Part shown: positions 46,301 through 55,309 of the stretch, piece by piece | How positions within the stretch are numbered: the stretch's first letter is position 1 | Layout of the letters: every line of letters starts with the position of its first letter | Source: Rhodococcus sp. PAMC28707 | Lineage (GTDB): Bacteria; Actinomycetota; Actinomycetes; Mycobacteriales; Mycobacteriaceae | Assembly (NCBI RefSeq): GCF_004795915.1 | Contig: NZ_CP039253.1 | Coordinates: 1,240,001-1,304,000 of the forward strand | DNA length: 64,000 bases | Direction of reading: 5' to 3' | Notes under the pieces: model-generated | Told to the model about the DNA's origin: nothing | Databases searched by the model: none | The model's input: only the letters and a program-made list of their open reading frames with translations | Made by a program: the position numbers and the translations under genes

Positions 46301-47479
46301 TCAGATCATCGAGCGGTGGATGCCTTGCGGCTCACCGCCGAGCTGTGTCAAAGCCGAGGAATGGAAAATGGAACCGGGAACGTGAACAGCATGCGAAAGG
46401 CCCGCATGCGCGTCACGCCAGAACCGCTGCATCGGGAATTTCACATGGAGAGCGCCACCACCCGAACGGGCGAAAATTTCATCCACTGCCCGTACTGCTC
46501 GCCATGCTGCAGCAGTCTGAGTCCGACGGCCGATAGCTCGCATCTCGAAGGTGACCTCTTGCTTCTTCTCGGTCATATCCCAGAAGCGATCGACGGTCTC
46601 GAGTACCGCGGCACGGGAGGCCGCAATCTCCGCAGCTGCCTCGCCGATAGCGAACAACACATACGGATCTTCTTTGATGGCTGTTCCCGACACTGTTACC
46701 CGATCTCGCTGCGCGTCGAGATGACATCCAAGAGCGCCTTCGGCGATACCGATCAGTGAGGAAGTGATTCCGAGTGGGAAGATGCACGAGAAGGGGAAGT
46801 TGTACAGAGTCTGCTCTCGGCCGAACTCTTTGGCCGCCATGCCGCTCATCACTTTGTCCGCACGCAGAGTCCGGTAATCCGGAATGAACGCATTCTTGAC
46901 GATGAGGTCCTTGGATCCGGTTCCGCGCAGACCGACCACGTTCCAGCTGTCCGGGTCGATCTCGTAATCCGAGCGTGGAAGCAACACGTGCAGCATCGTC
47001 GGGGGCATCGTGCGGTTACCTTCGGCGTCACCCACTGCGGCACCGATCATGATCCAACCGCAATGGTCGGTGCCCGAAGAAAACGACCACCGCCCATTGA
47101 GGATGTAGCCGCCGTCGGTAGGTGTAGCTATGCCCATCGGTGCGTACGGCGAGGCCATCCACATATCGTTGTCTTCGCCCCACACCTCGTCCTGGGCCTT
47201 GCGGTCGAAGAATGCCAGCTCCCACGGATGGACCCCGACGATCCCGGTAACCCAGCCTGCGGCACCGTCCATAGCACCGATACCCATCGCGGTCTCTGCG
47301 AATTCGCGGGGGTGAGACTCGTATCCGCCATACTCTTTCGGCGCCAGCATGCGCATGACCCCGGCGTCCCGAAGGCGCTTCGCCGAGACATCGGACAAGC
47401 GCATCAGCTTGTCTCCCTCGACGCCCTCTGCGCGAATCTCGTCGGCGAATTGTTCGATTCTGTCAAGAACCTGACCCAT
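46301..47479 (-). CDS. hsaA: 3-HSA hydroxylase oxygenase subunit HsaA
   Basis: A 392-residue flavin-dependent monooxygenase with acyl-CoA dehydrogenase fold. HsaA landmarks are GAAGWVTGIVGVHPWELAFFD, FSSGTDHCGWIMIG, VGLRGTGSKDLIVKNAFIP and RFWRDAHAGLSHA. It hydroxylates 3-HSA to the catechol with reduced flavin supplied by HsaB. It directly precedes hsaC. Its C-terminus (LGGEPQGIHRSMI) differs from the usual FGLPxxDxxV end retained in the second copy at 41690-42856. Confidence 0.86.
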   Translation of the reverse strand: MGQVLDRIEQFADEIRAEGVEGDKLMRLSDVSAKRLRDAGVMRMLAPKEYGGYESHPREFAETAMGIGAMDGAAGWVTGIVGVHPWELAFFDRKAQDEVWGEDNDMWMASPYAPMGIATPTDGGYILNGRWSFSSGTDHCGWIMIGAAVGDAEGNRTMPPTMLHVLLPRSDYEIDPDSWNVVGLRGTGSKDLIVKNAFIPDYRTLRADKVMSGMAAKEFGREQTLYNFPFSCIFPLGITSSLIGIAEGALGCHLDAQRDRVTVSGTAIKEDPYVLFAIGEAAAEIAASRAAVLETVDRFWDMTEKKQEVTFEMRAIGRRTQTAAAWRAVRAVDEIFARSGGGALHVKFPMQRFWRDAHAGLSHAVHVPGSIFHSSALTQLGGEPQGIHRSMI

Positions 47480-47588
47480 GATGATCTCGGCTTTCTACTT
47501 CGTTGCCCGGCCGGATGGGCGCAGGCTGTCGTCTTCTCCGTTGTACTGCATTTTTTCCACTTCGGACGAAACGGTCCCCCGCAGCGGA

Positions 47589-49304
47589 TCAAGCACGCTT
47601 GGTGCGACCGTTCGAATCTGCTCGATCGACGGACGAAACCGTGCCCTGTGTATCGGCGGCATGCTGGGCCGCGATGTAACCGAAGACCATCGCCGGTCCG
47701 ATCGTCGCCCCCGCTCCCGCATACTCGTTCCCCATCACCGATGCGGATGTATTACCGGTCGCGTAGAGGCCCTCGATTGTGGAACCGTCGGTGCGAAGAA
47801 CCCTGGCATGAGCGTCGGTGCTGAGCCCGCCCTTCGTTCCAAGATCACCGGGCTCGCAACGAACTGCGTAGAAAGGACCGCGATCGATCTCGTCGAGACA
47901 CGGGTTCTTCATGGTGGGATCGCCGTAATAGCGGTCGTAGGCGCTGTCACCCCGACCGAATTCCTCGTCCTTGCCCGACCGCGCGTACCCGTTGAATCGA
48001 GTGATGGTGGCGGCGAGCGCGTCGGCAGGAACGTCGATCTTCGCGGCAAGTTCCGCGAGAGTGTCGGCCTTGTGGACGACCCCCGAGTCGTAGAAACCCT
48101 GAGGAAAAGGCATTCCCGGCAAAACCTGTGCAAACGGGTAACGCGAACGCGCTTTGGTGTCCATCACGAACCAAGCCGGAACGTGACCACCTTCGAGCTG
48201 GTCGTGAACGAAGTTCACGTAGGGGGAGGATTCGTTGGTGAACCGCTGTCCCCTGCTGTCGACGATCACCGACGGCGGGATGCAGCGCTCGGAGACCAAC
48301 GGGATGACCGCGCCCATCGGATGCAGAACGGACGGCATCCACCATGCGTCGTCCATCAATGCGACGTCGGCGCCGACGGCAAGGCCTGCAACGATTCCGT
48401 CACCGGTGTTCTCGCGAGCACCGGAACTGATGTCGGCCGTTCCGTGCTCTGGCAGGTAGCGCGAACGCATCTCCAAGTTGTGCTCGAATCCGCCGGTAGC
48501 GAGCAGGACGCCTTTTCGAGCCGCGATGCGGATCGTGTCGTCACCGCGCTGGGCCACGACTCCACGTACCACTCCGCTGTCGTCGACGATGAGCTCGGTC
48601 ATCGAGGTCTGCAGCCATACCGGGACACCGGAGTCTTTGAGGACCATCCGCAGTCGCGCCACCAGAGCGCGTCCACCGGTCGCCATGTGGCGTCGACGAA
48701 CGACGTTCGACGCCACCCTCCACGCCGCAACCATGGACGCTCGACGACCCCTCCACGTACGCTTGACCATCGCGAGGTCGTGGTAATCCTTCGAGGTGAC
48801 CCAGAGTCCGAGCGGGCCCTTCATGCTGTTGGGACGCTGGAACTTCTCGTCGTCGCCGAGTGCACGGGTATCGAACGGCTGGCATTCGATGGTGCGGCCC
48901 AGTGCGCTGCCACCTTCGTTTTCGGGGTGATAGTCGGAGTAGCCCTTGACCCAGTACAGCTTCATGTGCGGACTCTGGTCCAGCAGCTGCATCAACGCCG
49001 GTCCGTTGTCGACGAACGCGTCCAGACGCTCTGCCGGGACGGTGCCGACGGTGATGCTGTCGAGGTACGTACGAACCGACTCACGGGAGTCCACGACACC
49101 CTTGTTCACGAGCGTAGGAGCATTCGGGATCCAAATGCCGCCGCCGGATATTGCAGTGGAACCGCCGAATGTCACACCCTTTTCGATGACGAGTGTGTCG
49201 AGACCGCGATTGGCTGCCGCTACTGCGGCGGCCATACCTCCGCCGCCGCTTCCCACGATGAGGAAATCGACTGTTTCGTCGAACTGTTCTGAATCGATAC
49301 TCAT
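47589..49304 (-). CDS. KstD-type FAD-dependent steroid dehydrogenase (second copy)
   Basis: A 571-residue flavoprotein. The FAD motif is VGSGGGGMAAAVAAANRG; the C-terminal NEYAGAGATIGPAMVFGY contains Tyr528 and corresponds to the YxGxG catalytic segment of KstD. It is closer in length to classical KstD (about 560) than the 508-residue copy. The ATG at 49304 overlaps the hsaD stop by four bases. The two paralogues may differ in substrate, for example with or without side chain or 7/12-hydroxyls; a delta-4(5-alpha) dehydrogenase is a less likely alternative. Confidence 0.82.
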   Translation of the reverse strand: MSIDSEQFDETVDFLIVGSGGGGMAAAVAAANRGLDTLVIEKGVTFGGSTAISGGGIWIPNAPTLVNKGVVDSRESVRTYLDSITVGTVPAERLDAFVDNGPALMQLLDQSPHMKLYWVKGYSDYHPENEGGSALGRTIECQPFDTRALGDDEKFQRPNSMKGPLGLWVTSKDYHDLAMVKRTWRGRRASMVAAWRVASNVVRRRHMATGGRALVARLRMVLKDSGVPVWLQTSMTELIVDDSGVVRGVVAQRGDDTIRIAARKGVLLATGGFEHNLEMRSRYLPEHGTADISSGARENTGDGIVAGLAVGADVALMDDAWWMPSVLHPMGAVIPLVSERCIPPSVIVDSRGQRFTNESSPYVNFVHDQLEGGHVPAWFVMDTKARSRYPFAQVLPGMPFPQGFYDSGVVHKADTLAELAAKIDVPADALAATITRFNGYARSGKDEEFGRGDSAYDRYYGDPTMKNPCLDEIDRGPFYAVRCEPGDLGTKGGLSTDAHARVLRTDGSTIEGLYATGNTSASVMGNEYAGAGATIGPAMVFGYIAAQHAADTQGTVSSVDRADSNGRTKRA

Positions 49305-50179
49305 TTTTGGACGGCGTCCTCTCTCAGAAGAAAAGCAATTACTGCACTCTCGAAGGCGGCTTTCTGTTCGATCATCGCCCAATGGCCACACTTCGGGAAT
49401 ACATGTAGTTCGGCATTGGGTATCAGGCGCATCGGCAGCAGCGCCATGTCCATCGGACTCACGCGATCATCTCGACCCCAGGTCAGCAGGGTAGGCGCTT
49501 GCACGCGGTGCAGCTGAGCCCAGTACGGTGCCTCCGTCGACTTCGCAGCGGCTGCCGCATTCGCAGCAAACGCCGCGCTGCTGTACATCTTTCGGGCACT
49601 CGCGAGGGTCTCGGGATCGGTTGCCTGAACCCACCGTTCCTCGATGAGTTCCTCGGTGACCATGGCGGGGTCGAACACCATGGAGTGCAACCAAGAGATG
49701 AGGCGATCCCTGGTCGGGTCGTCGGTGAACTCCATCAGCAGTTTGATACCTTCACCCGGTCCGGGACTGAAAATATTTCTTCCGATGCCACCGATGGTGA
49801 CCAGCTTCGAGACTCGCTCGGGGTGTTCGATGGCGAATCGAGTCGCGACTATCCCGCCCATCGAGTTGCCCAGCAAAGCAACTTTGTCGAGGCCGAGGCC
49901 GTCGAGGAATCGCGCAACTGCGTCCATGGCCGTAACCATCGGATGTCCACCGAAGTCGTCGCTGACACCGAAACCCGGAAACTCGAGCACGTAGGTATGG
50001 AAATGCTCGGCGAATATATCGATGTTGCCGCGAAAGTTTCGCCAACCCGTGACGCCGGGGCCCGATCCGTGCAGCAGCACCAGGGGTGGGCCGTCGCCGG
50101 CTTCGTAGTACCGAAGTACTCCGAGATCGGTGCGAAGCTCCTTTTTCGAGCCTTCCTGGACACTCGAGACATTGGTCAT
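49301..50179 (-). CDS. hsaD: Meta-cleavage product hydrolase HsaD
   Basis: A 292-residue C-C bond hydrolase. The oxyanion segment is LLHGSGPGVTGW, the nucleophile Ser106 in GNSMGG, the acid Asp237/238 in GRDDRV and the base His266 in CGHWAM. HsaD hydrolyses DSHA, the HsaC product, into a C/D-ring acid (HIP precursor) and 2-hydroxyhexa-2,4-dienoate. The ATG at 50179 is chosen; a GTG at 50197 is in frame, and neither has a clear ribosome-binding site. It is divergent from hsaB. Confidence 0.9.
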   Translation of the reverse strand: MTNVSSVQEGSKKELRTDLGVLRYYEAGDGPPLVLLHGSGPGVTGWRNFRGNIDIFAEHFHTYVLEFPGFGVSDDFGGHPMVTAMDAVARFLDGLGLDKVALLGNSMGGIVATRFAIEHPERVSKLVTIGGIGRNIFSPGPGEGIKLLMEFTDDPTRDRLISWLHSMVFDPAMVTEELIEERWVQATDPETLASARKMYSSAAFAANAAAAAKSTEAPYWAQLHRVQAPTLLTWGRDDRVSPMDMALLPMRLIPNAELHVFPKCGHWAMIEQKAAFESAVIAFLLREDAVQK

Positions 50180-50374
50180 GTGAGCACACGTTGCCACCAG
50201 CAGGCCGCTGGATCGCCTTTCATCCCGGTCAGCGAGACCACCCGATCTGCGCGAGCGGCGTCACCGACCGATTCCACTGAACGAGACGACAATTTCGGGG
50301 TATGCACGGTGCTGCCTAACCTGGAGCCGGATCGCCGAATTCCTCGGCGACACAACGAAACCGAAAGGTGCGCG

Positions 50375-50911
50375 ATGTCGATCGAGTCGATGGAGTCCGA
50401 CCTCACCACCGTCAACACTGCGCCGACGCCGCACGAGATGCGCCACGCCATGAGCCACTTCGCCAGTGGCGTCACCGTGATCACCGGTCTCTCCGATGAT
50501 GGGCCGATCGGGTTCTGCTGCCAGTCGTTCGCGTCGGTCTCACTCGAACCTCCACTGATTCTGTTCTGCGCCGATCACCGTGGGCGTGCCTGGCCGAGAA
50601 TCCGAGACATCGGCCGTTTCACCGTCAACGTGCTGCGCGAGGACCAGGCGGACATGTGCTCTCGCTTCGGCTCCAGTCGAGGAACGAAGTTCGAGGGTCT
50701 GGACTGGACACGATCGGCTTGGGGAACTCCTGCCTTGCCTGACGTGTTGGCGCGCGTGCATTGCGAAGTGGAGACTGTCCACCGTGCCGGTGACCACGAC
50801 GTTGCCATCGGACGAGTTCTCGGCCTCGAAGCCCTCGGCGAACAGCGCCCGATGGTCTTCTACCGCGGAGCCTTCGGACTCGCCGACACGGCCGGCATCT
50901 CGGGCACCTGA
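50375..50911 (+). CDS. hsaB: Flavin reductase HsaB
   Basis: A 178-residue short-chain flavin reductase. FASGVTVITGLSDDGPIGFCCQSFASVSLEPPLILFC is the FMN-binding core and the YRGAFG segment closes the fold. It supplies FMNH2 to the HsaA monooxygenases. The ATG at 50375 follows AAAGGTG; upstream in-frame sequence overlaps the divergent promoter and is excluded. It is transcribed alone and ends at a hairpin shared with the IclR gene. Two HsaA copies in the window may share this one reductase. Confidence 0.87.
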   Translation: MSIESMESDLTTVNTAPTPHEMRHAMSHFASGVTVITGLSDDGPIGFCCQSFASVSLEPPLILFCADHRGRAWPRIRDIGRFTVNVLREDQADMCSRFGSSRGTKFEGLDWTRSAWGTPALPDVLARVHCEVETVHRAGDHDVAIGRVLGLEALGEQRPMVFYRGAFGLADTAGISGT

Positions 50912-50946
50912 GCCGCGAAAACTATGCCGATTCAGCGGGCACTTCC

Positions 50947-50985
50947 GATGTGCAAGAGTCGAGCAAGGTTCGACGCTTGCACATC
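50947..50985. terminator. Terminator between hsaB and the IclR gene
   Basis: Inverted repeat GATGTGCAAG (50947-50956) with complement at 50976-50985; inside it GTCGA and TCGAC pair again, giving a long interrupted stem. It touches the IclR stop codon at 50984. Confidence 0.6.
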
Positions 50986-51877
50986 AGAGCCAGTGACCGG
51001 ACTGAACCGACAACAGCTGGTCCAACGTTTCGGTCGACCAGGAGTGCTCTTGCGCGTGCGGAACGAGAGAACGTCGGCGAGAGTTTTCGAGGGCGGGAAA
51101 CATGGAATTGGTGACTTCGCGGACCGCGTCGACGACGAGTGGAGCAACCCGTTCCAGTTGGACGGTTCCCGCATCGCCGGAAAGCGAGATTGCGGCCACC
51201 GGCCCTTCGACCGTTCGGACAGCAGCACCGACACACCCGATCCCGCGGACGGATTCACCCCGCTCGAATGCCAAACCGCGCCGCTGCCGAATGCGGTTGA
51301 GTTCTCGGTGCAACGTGGTGATGTCGGAGATGGTGGTGTCGGTACTACGGTCGAGGCGTTCCCCGAGCAGACGATCCACTTCCTCCGGGTCCAACCACGC
51401 AAGCATCGCTTTTCCGCTCGCTGTCGTGTGGGCGGGGACACGTCCACCGACCCTGGTCGGGATGGCGGTCGCACCGCGGCCACCGAGTTTGTCGAGGTAC
51501 ACGCTCATGCCACCGTCGAGGACGGTGAGATGCACGACCATTCCGGTGCGCACGTGCAAGTTGTGCAGCAGGGGTGCGGCCGCAGCCCGGACCTGACTGT
51601 GGTTGTTGTCGCCTCCACCGAGACCGATCGAACGGCGACCGAGGCAATAGCCGAAGCTGGCGTGATCGACCCAGTTCAGACGTACCAGCTGATCGAGGAT
51701 TCGATACACGGTGGACCTGGGCAGCTCCGTACGACAAGCCACCTCCTCCAGCGTCAGGCGGGAAGCGCGACCATCGAACGCATCGAGGATCAACGTCATG
51801 CGTTCCACCATCGAAGGCGGTAGATCCTTTTTTTCTGCAGCACCGGGTGTTGAGGTGTCTGGACCGACCGAGTTCAT
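50984..51877 (-). CDS. IclR family transcriptional regulator
   Basis: A 297-residue IclR protein. The N-terminal winged HTH is LTLEEVACRTELPRSTVYRILDQLVRLNWV (about residues 45-75); the C-terminal effector domain has GGRVPAHTTASGKAMLAWL and FERGESVRGIGCVGAAV. The ATG at 51877 has GGAGG six bases upstream. It is divergent from the LLM-oxidoreductase operon and probably controls it; the ligand may be a steroid metabolite. A TGAAATGAATTCTT motif with a repeated TTGAAATG lies in the shared promoter. Confidence 0.88.
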   Translation of the reverse strand: MNSVGPDTSTPGAAEKKDLPPSMVERMTLILDAFDGRASRLTLEEVACRTELPRSTVYRILDQLVRLNWVDHASFGYCLGRRSIGLGGGDNNHSQVRAAAAPLLHNLHVRTGMVVHLTVLDGGMSVYLDKLGGRGATAIPTRVGGRVPAHTTASGKAMLAWLDPEEVDRLLGERLDRSTDTTISDITTLHRELNRIRQRRGLAFERGESVRGIGCVGAAVRTVEGPVAAISLSGDAGTVQLERVAPLVVDAVREVTNSMFPALENSRRRSLVPHAQEHSWSTETLDQLLSVQSGHWL

Positions 51878-51916
51878 CCGGTGCCTCCGCAATCGGCAGT
51901 AACCCTGCCGGTAAAA

Positions 51917-51937
51917 TTGAAATGAATTCTTGAAATG
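51917..51937. promoter_or_regulatory. TTGAAATG repeat, candidate IclR operator
   Basis: Two direct copies of TTGAAATG (51917-51924 and 51930-51937) flank AATTC. The segment at 51918-51931 matches the motif before fadA5, and TTGAAATG recurs at 53563-53570 before an SDR gene. Confidence 0.42.
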
Positions 51938-52086
51938 GTAGCAGCTGCTCGCCTCGTAGAGAAGAGGGTCCGCCCTCCCGATGTCGGCATCGAGTCCGGT
52001 GAACGGGAACTACCGCCGCATCCAACGGCCATAGGTACTAAAGATGGAGGTATGCAACCTTCTCGGCCAACCTCGGAGGGTCACCG

Positions 52087-52980
52087 ATGCACATTGGCAT
52101 AACGTCCCCGATCGTCGTCCAACACCCGAGCAGTGCCGCGGAGTGGGAGGCGGGCGCAGGCATCGAAGAGCTGGTGCGCATTGCGCGCCAAGCCGACCAG
52201 CTCGGATTTCATCACCTGACCTGCAGTGAGCACGTTGCCGTACCGGTGGATATCGCCGCCGAGCGCGGTGCGACCTACTGGGACCCGCTGGCCACACTCG
52301 GGTTCCTCGCCGCGCACACCGGCCGAATCAAGCTGGCCACCCAGGTTCTGGTTCTCGGTTATCACCACCCACTCGCCATTGCCAAGCGCTACGGAACACT
52401 CGACGTCGTCAGCGGCGGCCGGCTGATACTCGGTCTCGGAGTCGGCAGTCTCCAAGAGGAGTTCGACCTACTCGGCGCCGAGTTCGAGGGCCGCGGAGCT
52501 CGCGCAGACGACGCGCTGGCGGCATTACGGGCATCGTTGTCGCAATCGAATCCGGAGTATCACGGAACCCACTACGATTTCGAAAAACTCGTGGTCGAGC
52601 CCCATGCCGTCCAGACACGAGTGCCCCTGTGGATCGGCGGCCGGACCCCCCGCTCGCTTCGACGAGCCCGAACACAAGGCGACGGCTGGGTTCCGTTCGG
52701 CTTACCACTCAGCGACCTCGAACGCATGCTTGCAAAGGGTGAGCAGCAAGCCGATTTCGAAGTGGTCTTGAGTGCAGGCGCGCCGGTGGACCCACTCGGC
52801 AACAGAGCCGCAGTCGCCGACTCGCTCGAGCGCCGACGCCAGGCCGGTGCCACCATCGTGAGCGCCGCAATCCACGCGACGGGCGCCGATCACTACTGCG
52901 ATCAACTGTCCGCCCTCCGCGACATCGGCGACGAGCTGGGCGTGGAGTTCCATTCGAACCAGATCGGGGCAACACCATGA
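52087..52980 (+). CDS. LLM-class F420-dependent oxidoreductase
   Basis: A 297-residue luciferase-like monooxygenase fold protein. Family markers are GFHHLTCSEHV, RIKLATQVLVLGYHHPLAIAKRYGTLDVVSGGRLILGLGVG and RVPLWIGGRTPRSLRRA. Members of this group in Corynebacteriales use F420 or flavin. The ATG at 52087 follows GGAGGG by six bases. Its stop overlaps the start of the SnoaL-like gene (ATGA). In the island it might reduce a steroid enone or act as an F420-linked hydroxysteroid dehydrogenase; this is inference. Confidence 0.83.
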   Translation: MHIGITSPIVVQHPSSAAEWEAGAGIEELVRIARQADQLGFHHLTCSEHVAVPVDIAAERGATYWDPLATLGFLAAHTGRIKLATQVLVLGYHHPLAIAKRYGTLDVVSGGRLILGLGVGSLQEEFDLLGAEFEGRGARADDALAALRASLSQSNPEYHGTHYDFEKLVVEPHAVQTRVPLWIGGRTPRSLRRARTQGDGWVPFGLPLSDLERMLAKGEQQADFEVVLSAGAPVDPLGNRAAVADSLERRRQAGATIVSAAIHATGADHYCDQLSALRDIGDELGVEFHSNQIGATP

Positions 52981-53459
52981 TAGACACCGACCAGCTGCTG
53001 CAGAACCTCGTCGATCGAGTCGAGGCCCTCGAGGACACGCTCGCGATCACGAAGTTGCTGGCCACCTATGGCCCCGCCGTCGACAGCGGCTCGGCCGAGG
53101 CCGTTGCACGCCTATGGACCGAAGACGGGGTGTACGACGTCGACACCGGCGTTCTGAATGGCCACGCCGAGATTTCGGCCATGGTTCGCTCCCGCGCGCA
53201 TCAGGGCTACATCCATGGCGGCTGCGCCCACCTGCTCGAACCCGGACACGTGCAATTGGACGGACACCAGGCCGTCGTGACGTGCAAATCGCAGTTGATC
53301 CTGAACGACGGTGACACTTACCGAGTCGCTCGGATCACCGCGAACCGGTGGGAATTGTCCAAGATCGACGGACAGTGGAAGGTGACGCGACGTACGAACC
53401 GCCTGCTCGACGGCCGCGCGGAAGCTCGCGAACTGTTGGCCAAGGGCGTTCAGGACTGA
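52977..53459 (+). CDS. SnoaL-like protein, possible bile-acid 7-dehydratase
   Basis: A 160-residue NTF2/SnoaL fold protein. After an N-terminal coiled helix come Tyr31 and Asp36 (ATYGPAVDSG), His80 and His85 (YIHGGCAHLL), acidic residues near 111-113 and Arg142. The pattern resembles the catalytic set remembered for the bile-acid 7-alpha-dehydratase BaiE (Tyr30, Asp35, His83, Asp106, Arg146). A dehydratase removing the 7-hydroxyl of a 3-keto-4-ene steroid is therefore plausible. Other SnoaL_4 proteins are polyketide cyclases or ring-hydroxylase beta subunits. It is translationally coupled to the LLM oxidoreductase gene. Confidence 0.72.
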   Translation: MIDTDQLLQNLVDRVEALEDTLAITKLLATYGPAVDSGSAEAVARLWTEDGVYDVDTGVLNGHAEISAMVRSRAHQGYIHGGCAHLLEPGHVQLDGHQAVVTCKSQLILNDGDTYRVARITANRWELSKIDGQWKVTRRTNRLLDGRAEARELLAKGVQD

Positions 53460-53580
53460 CCAGGACGGTTTCGGACCGACCAGGAGATTCCGAAGCTCGA
53501 ATCACGTACCGAAAGCGTGCGTATTCCCGCTATATCCGCTAGAAATAGAATCAACTCTAATTTTGAAATGGAGGCATTTC

Positions 53581-54522
53581 GTGAACACAGCACTCGAATT
53601 GACCGGAAGAACAGCGATCGTGACCGGCGCAGGTGCCGGACTCGGCCGTGCAGAAGCAATGGCCCTCGGGGCTGCGGGTGCCGCAGTCGTCGTCAACGAC
53701 ATCGGCGACAATGCGCAATCCGTCGCCGACGAAATCATCGCCGCAGGCGGACAAGCGATCGCGGTCCTCGGGGACGTCTCCGACTGGTCTTTGGGCGAAC
53801 GACTTGTGCAATCGGCGAACGAGAACTTCGGTTCGATGGACATTCTGGTCAACAACGCCGGGATCATTCGCGACAAGATGATCTTCAACCTGACCGAATC
53901 GGATTGGGACGATGTCATCCGGGTGCACCTCAAAGGGCATGCTGCCACCTCCCATGCCGCCGCAGTTCATTGGCGAGCACTCTCGAAGCAGGTCGGTGGC
54001 CCGGTCTACGGTCGGGTCGTCAACACCTCTTCGGAGGCCTTCCTCTTCGGCTCCGCCGGGCAACCGAACTACTCCGCAGCCAAGGCCGGGATCGTAGCCC
54101 TCACGCTCTCGACTTCTCAGGGACTTTCGCGCTACGGCGTTCGGGCGAACGCAATCTGCCCTCGTGCGCGGACTGCAATGACCGCTCAGGCATTCGGGGA
54201 GAACACCGATCCGGAAGCGATCGAGGATCCGCTTTCCCCCGACCGGGTCGCAACTTTAGTGCACTACCTCGCCAGCGAAGCTTCGAACGAAATCACCGGA
54301 CAGGTCTTCGTCGTCTATGGCAGAATGGTAGCCCTGATGGCAGCACCCAAGGTCGAGAACACGTTCCAGACCACAGGTTCGAAATTCACCATCGATGAAC
54401 TGTCGGACAATCTGACACCGTACTTCTCCGGTCGCGGACAATACGAGACCTACTCCGCATACAGCGTGGCAGAACTCGAGAAGACCGCATTGGCAGCCGT
54501 CGATTCGATGGACATCCGATGA
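53581..54522 (+). CDS. SDR family dehydrogenase (long form)
   Basis: A 313-residue short-chain dehydrogenase: TGAGAGLGRAEA, NNAG, catalytic YSAAK, and a C-terminal extension beyond residue 250 as in Hsd4A and Rv3548c-type steroid SDRs. It resembles the product of 19292-20206 in length and in RVHLKGH. The start is GTG at 53581, with GGAGG six bases upstream. Hsd4A-type enzymes oxidise 17-beta-hydroxyls or side-chain 3-hydroxyacyl-CoA; either role fits. It overlaps the next SDR gene by four bases. Confidence 0.85.
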   Translation: MNTALELTGRTAIVTGAGAGLGRAEAMALGAAGAAVVVNDIGDNAQSVADEIIAAGGQAIAVLGDVSDWSLGERLVQSANENFGSMDILVNNAGIIRDKMIFNLTESDWDDVIRVHLKGHAATSHAAAVHWRALSKQVGGPVYGRVVNTSSEAFLFGSAGQPNYSAAKAGIVALTLSTSQGLSRYGVRANAICPRARTAMTAQAFGENTDPEAIEDPLSPDRVATLVHYLASEASNEITGQVFVVYGRMVALMAAPKVENTFQTTGSKFTIDELSDNLTPYFSGRGQYETYSAYSVAELEKTALAAVDSMDIR

Positions 54523-55262
54523 GACTTCAAGGGAAAACGGCAATCATCACGGGCGGCGCAGGCGGCATCGGCCGCGCGATCACCACCGTCTTCGCCCGTG
54601 AAGGTGCCAATGTGTTCTTCGTCGACATCGACGAAGATAAGGGAGCCGCACTCAGTGCCGAACTGGGCCCGGGCGCCGAGTTCATGTGCATCGACATCTC
54701 GCTTCCCGACTCGGCACAAACGATCTGCGACGCTGCGGTCGCCGCCTTCGGATCCGTCGATGTGTTGGTCAACAACGCTCACGCGTCACGGCAAGCATTG
54801 CTCGTCGATACGACGAGTGAGATGTTCGATCTGTCGTTCAATACCGGCTTCTACCCCACGGTGCACCTCATGCAGGCCTGCTACCCCCACCTGAAAGCGT
54901 CCTCCGGATCGGTGATCAACTTCGCCTCCGGTTCGGGCTTGGACGGAATGCCCACTCAGGCCTCCTATGCCGCAGCGAAAGAAGCAATTCGAGGGCTCAG
55001 TCGCGTTGCGGCCAACGAGTGGGCTGTGGACGGCATCAGGGTCAACGTGCTCTGCCCCTTCGCAGCAACCGAGGGTGTGCGCGCCTGGCAGGCTGCCCAC
55101 CCGGAGCGCGCCGCAGCGAGTGCCGCCAAGGTCCCGCTACAGCGAATCGGAGATCCCGAAACCGATATCGCGCCGGTCGCAGTGTTCCTCGCCTCCGAAG
55201 ATTCCAAGTACATGACCGGACAGACACTGATGGCCGACGGCGGAAGCAACAAACTGCGCTGA
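54519..55262 (+). CDS. SDR family oxidoreductase
   Basis: A 247-residue classical SDR with TGGAGGIGRAIT, NNAH in place of NNAG, and catalytic YAAAK. The C-terminal GQTLMADGGSNKLR is standard. Its ATG overlaps the stop of the preceding SDR gene (ATGA). The variant NNAH and the FNTGFYPTVHLMQACYPHLK segment resemble the product of 23179-23940, suggesting both belong to one subfamily. Substrate unknown, probably a hydroxysteroid. Confidence 0.85.
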   Translation: MRLQGKTAIITGGAGGIGRAITTVFAREGANVFFVDIDEDKGAALSAELGPGAEFMCIDISLPDSAQTICDAAVAAFGSVDVLVNNAHASRQALLVDTTSEMFDLSFNTGFYPTVHLMQACYPHLKASSGSVINFASGSGLDGMPTQASYAAAKEAIRGLSRVAANEWAVDGIRVNVLCPFAATEGVRAWQAAHPERAAASAAKVPLQRIGDPETDIAPVAVFLASEDSKYMTGQTLMADGGSNKLR

Positions 55263-55309
55263 CGTCGATCGACCACCGAGGTAGAAACCAACCAGGAGGA
55301 AAACGACAC

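Noticed and set aside
47478..49292. 604-codon plus-strand ORF opposite the second kstD
   Set aside because: Antisense shadow of a GC-rich gene; composition is not protein-like.
52051..52098. 15-codon ORF (ATG after GGAGG) before the LLM gene
   Set aside because: RBS spacing is only one base and the ORF runs into the LLM coding region; no support for translation.
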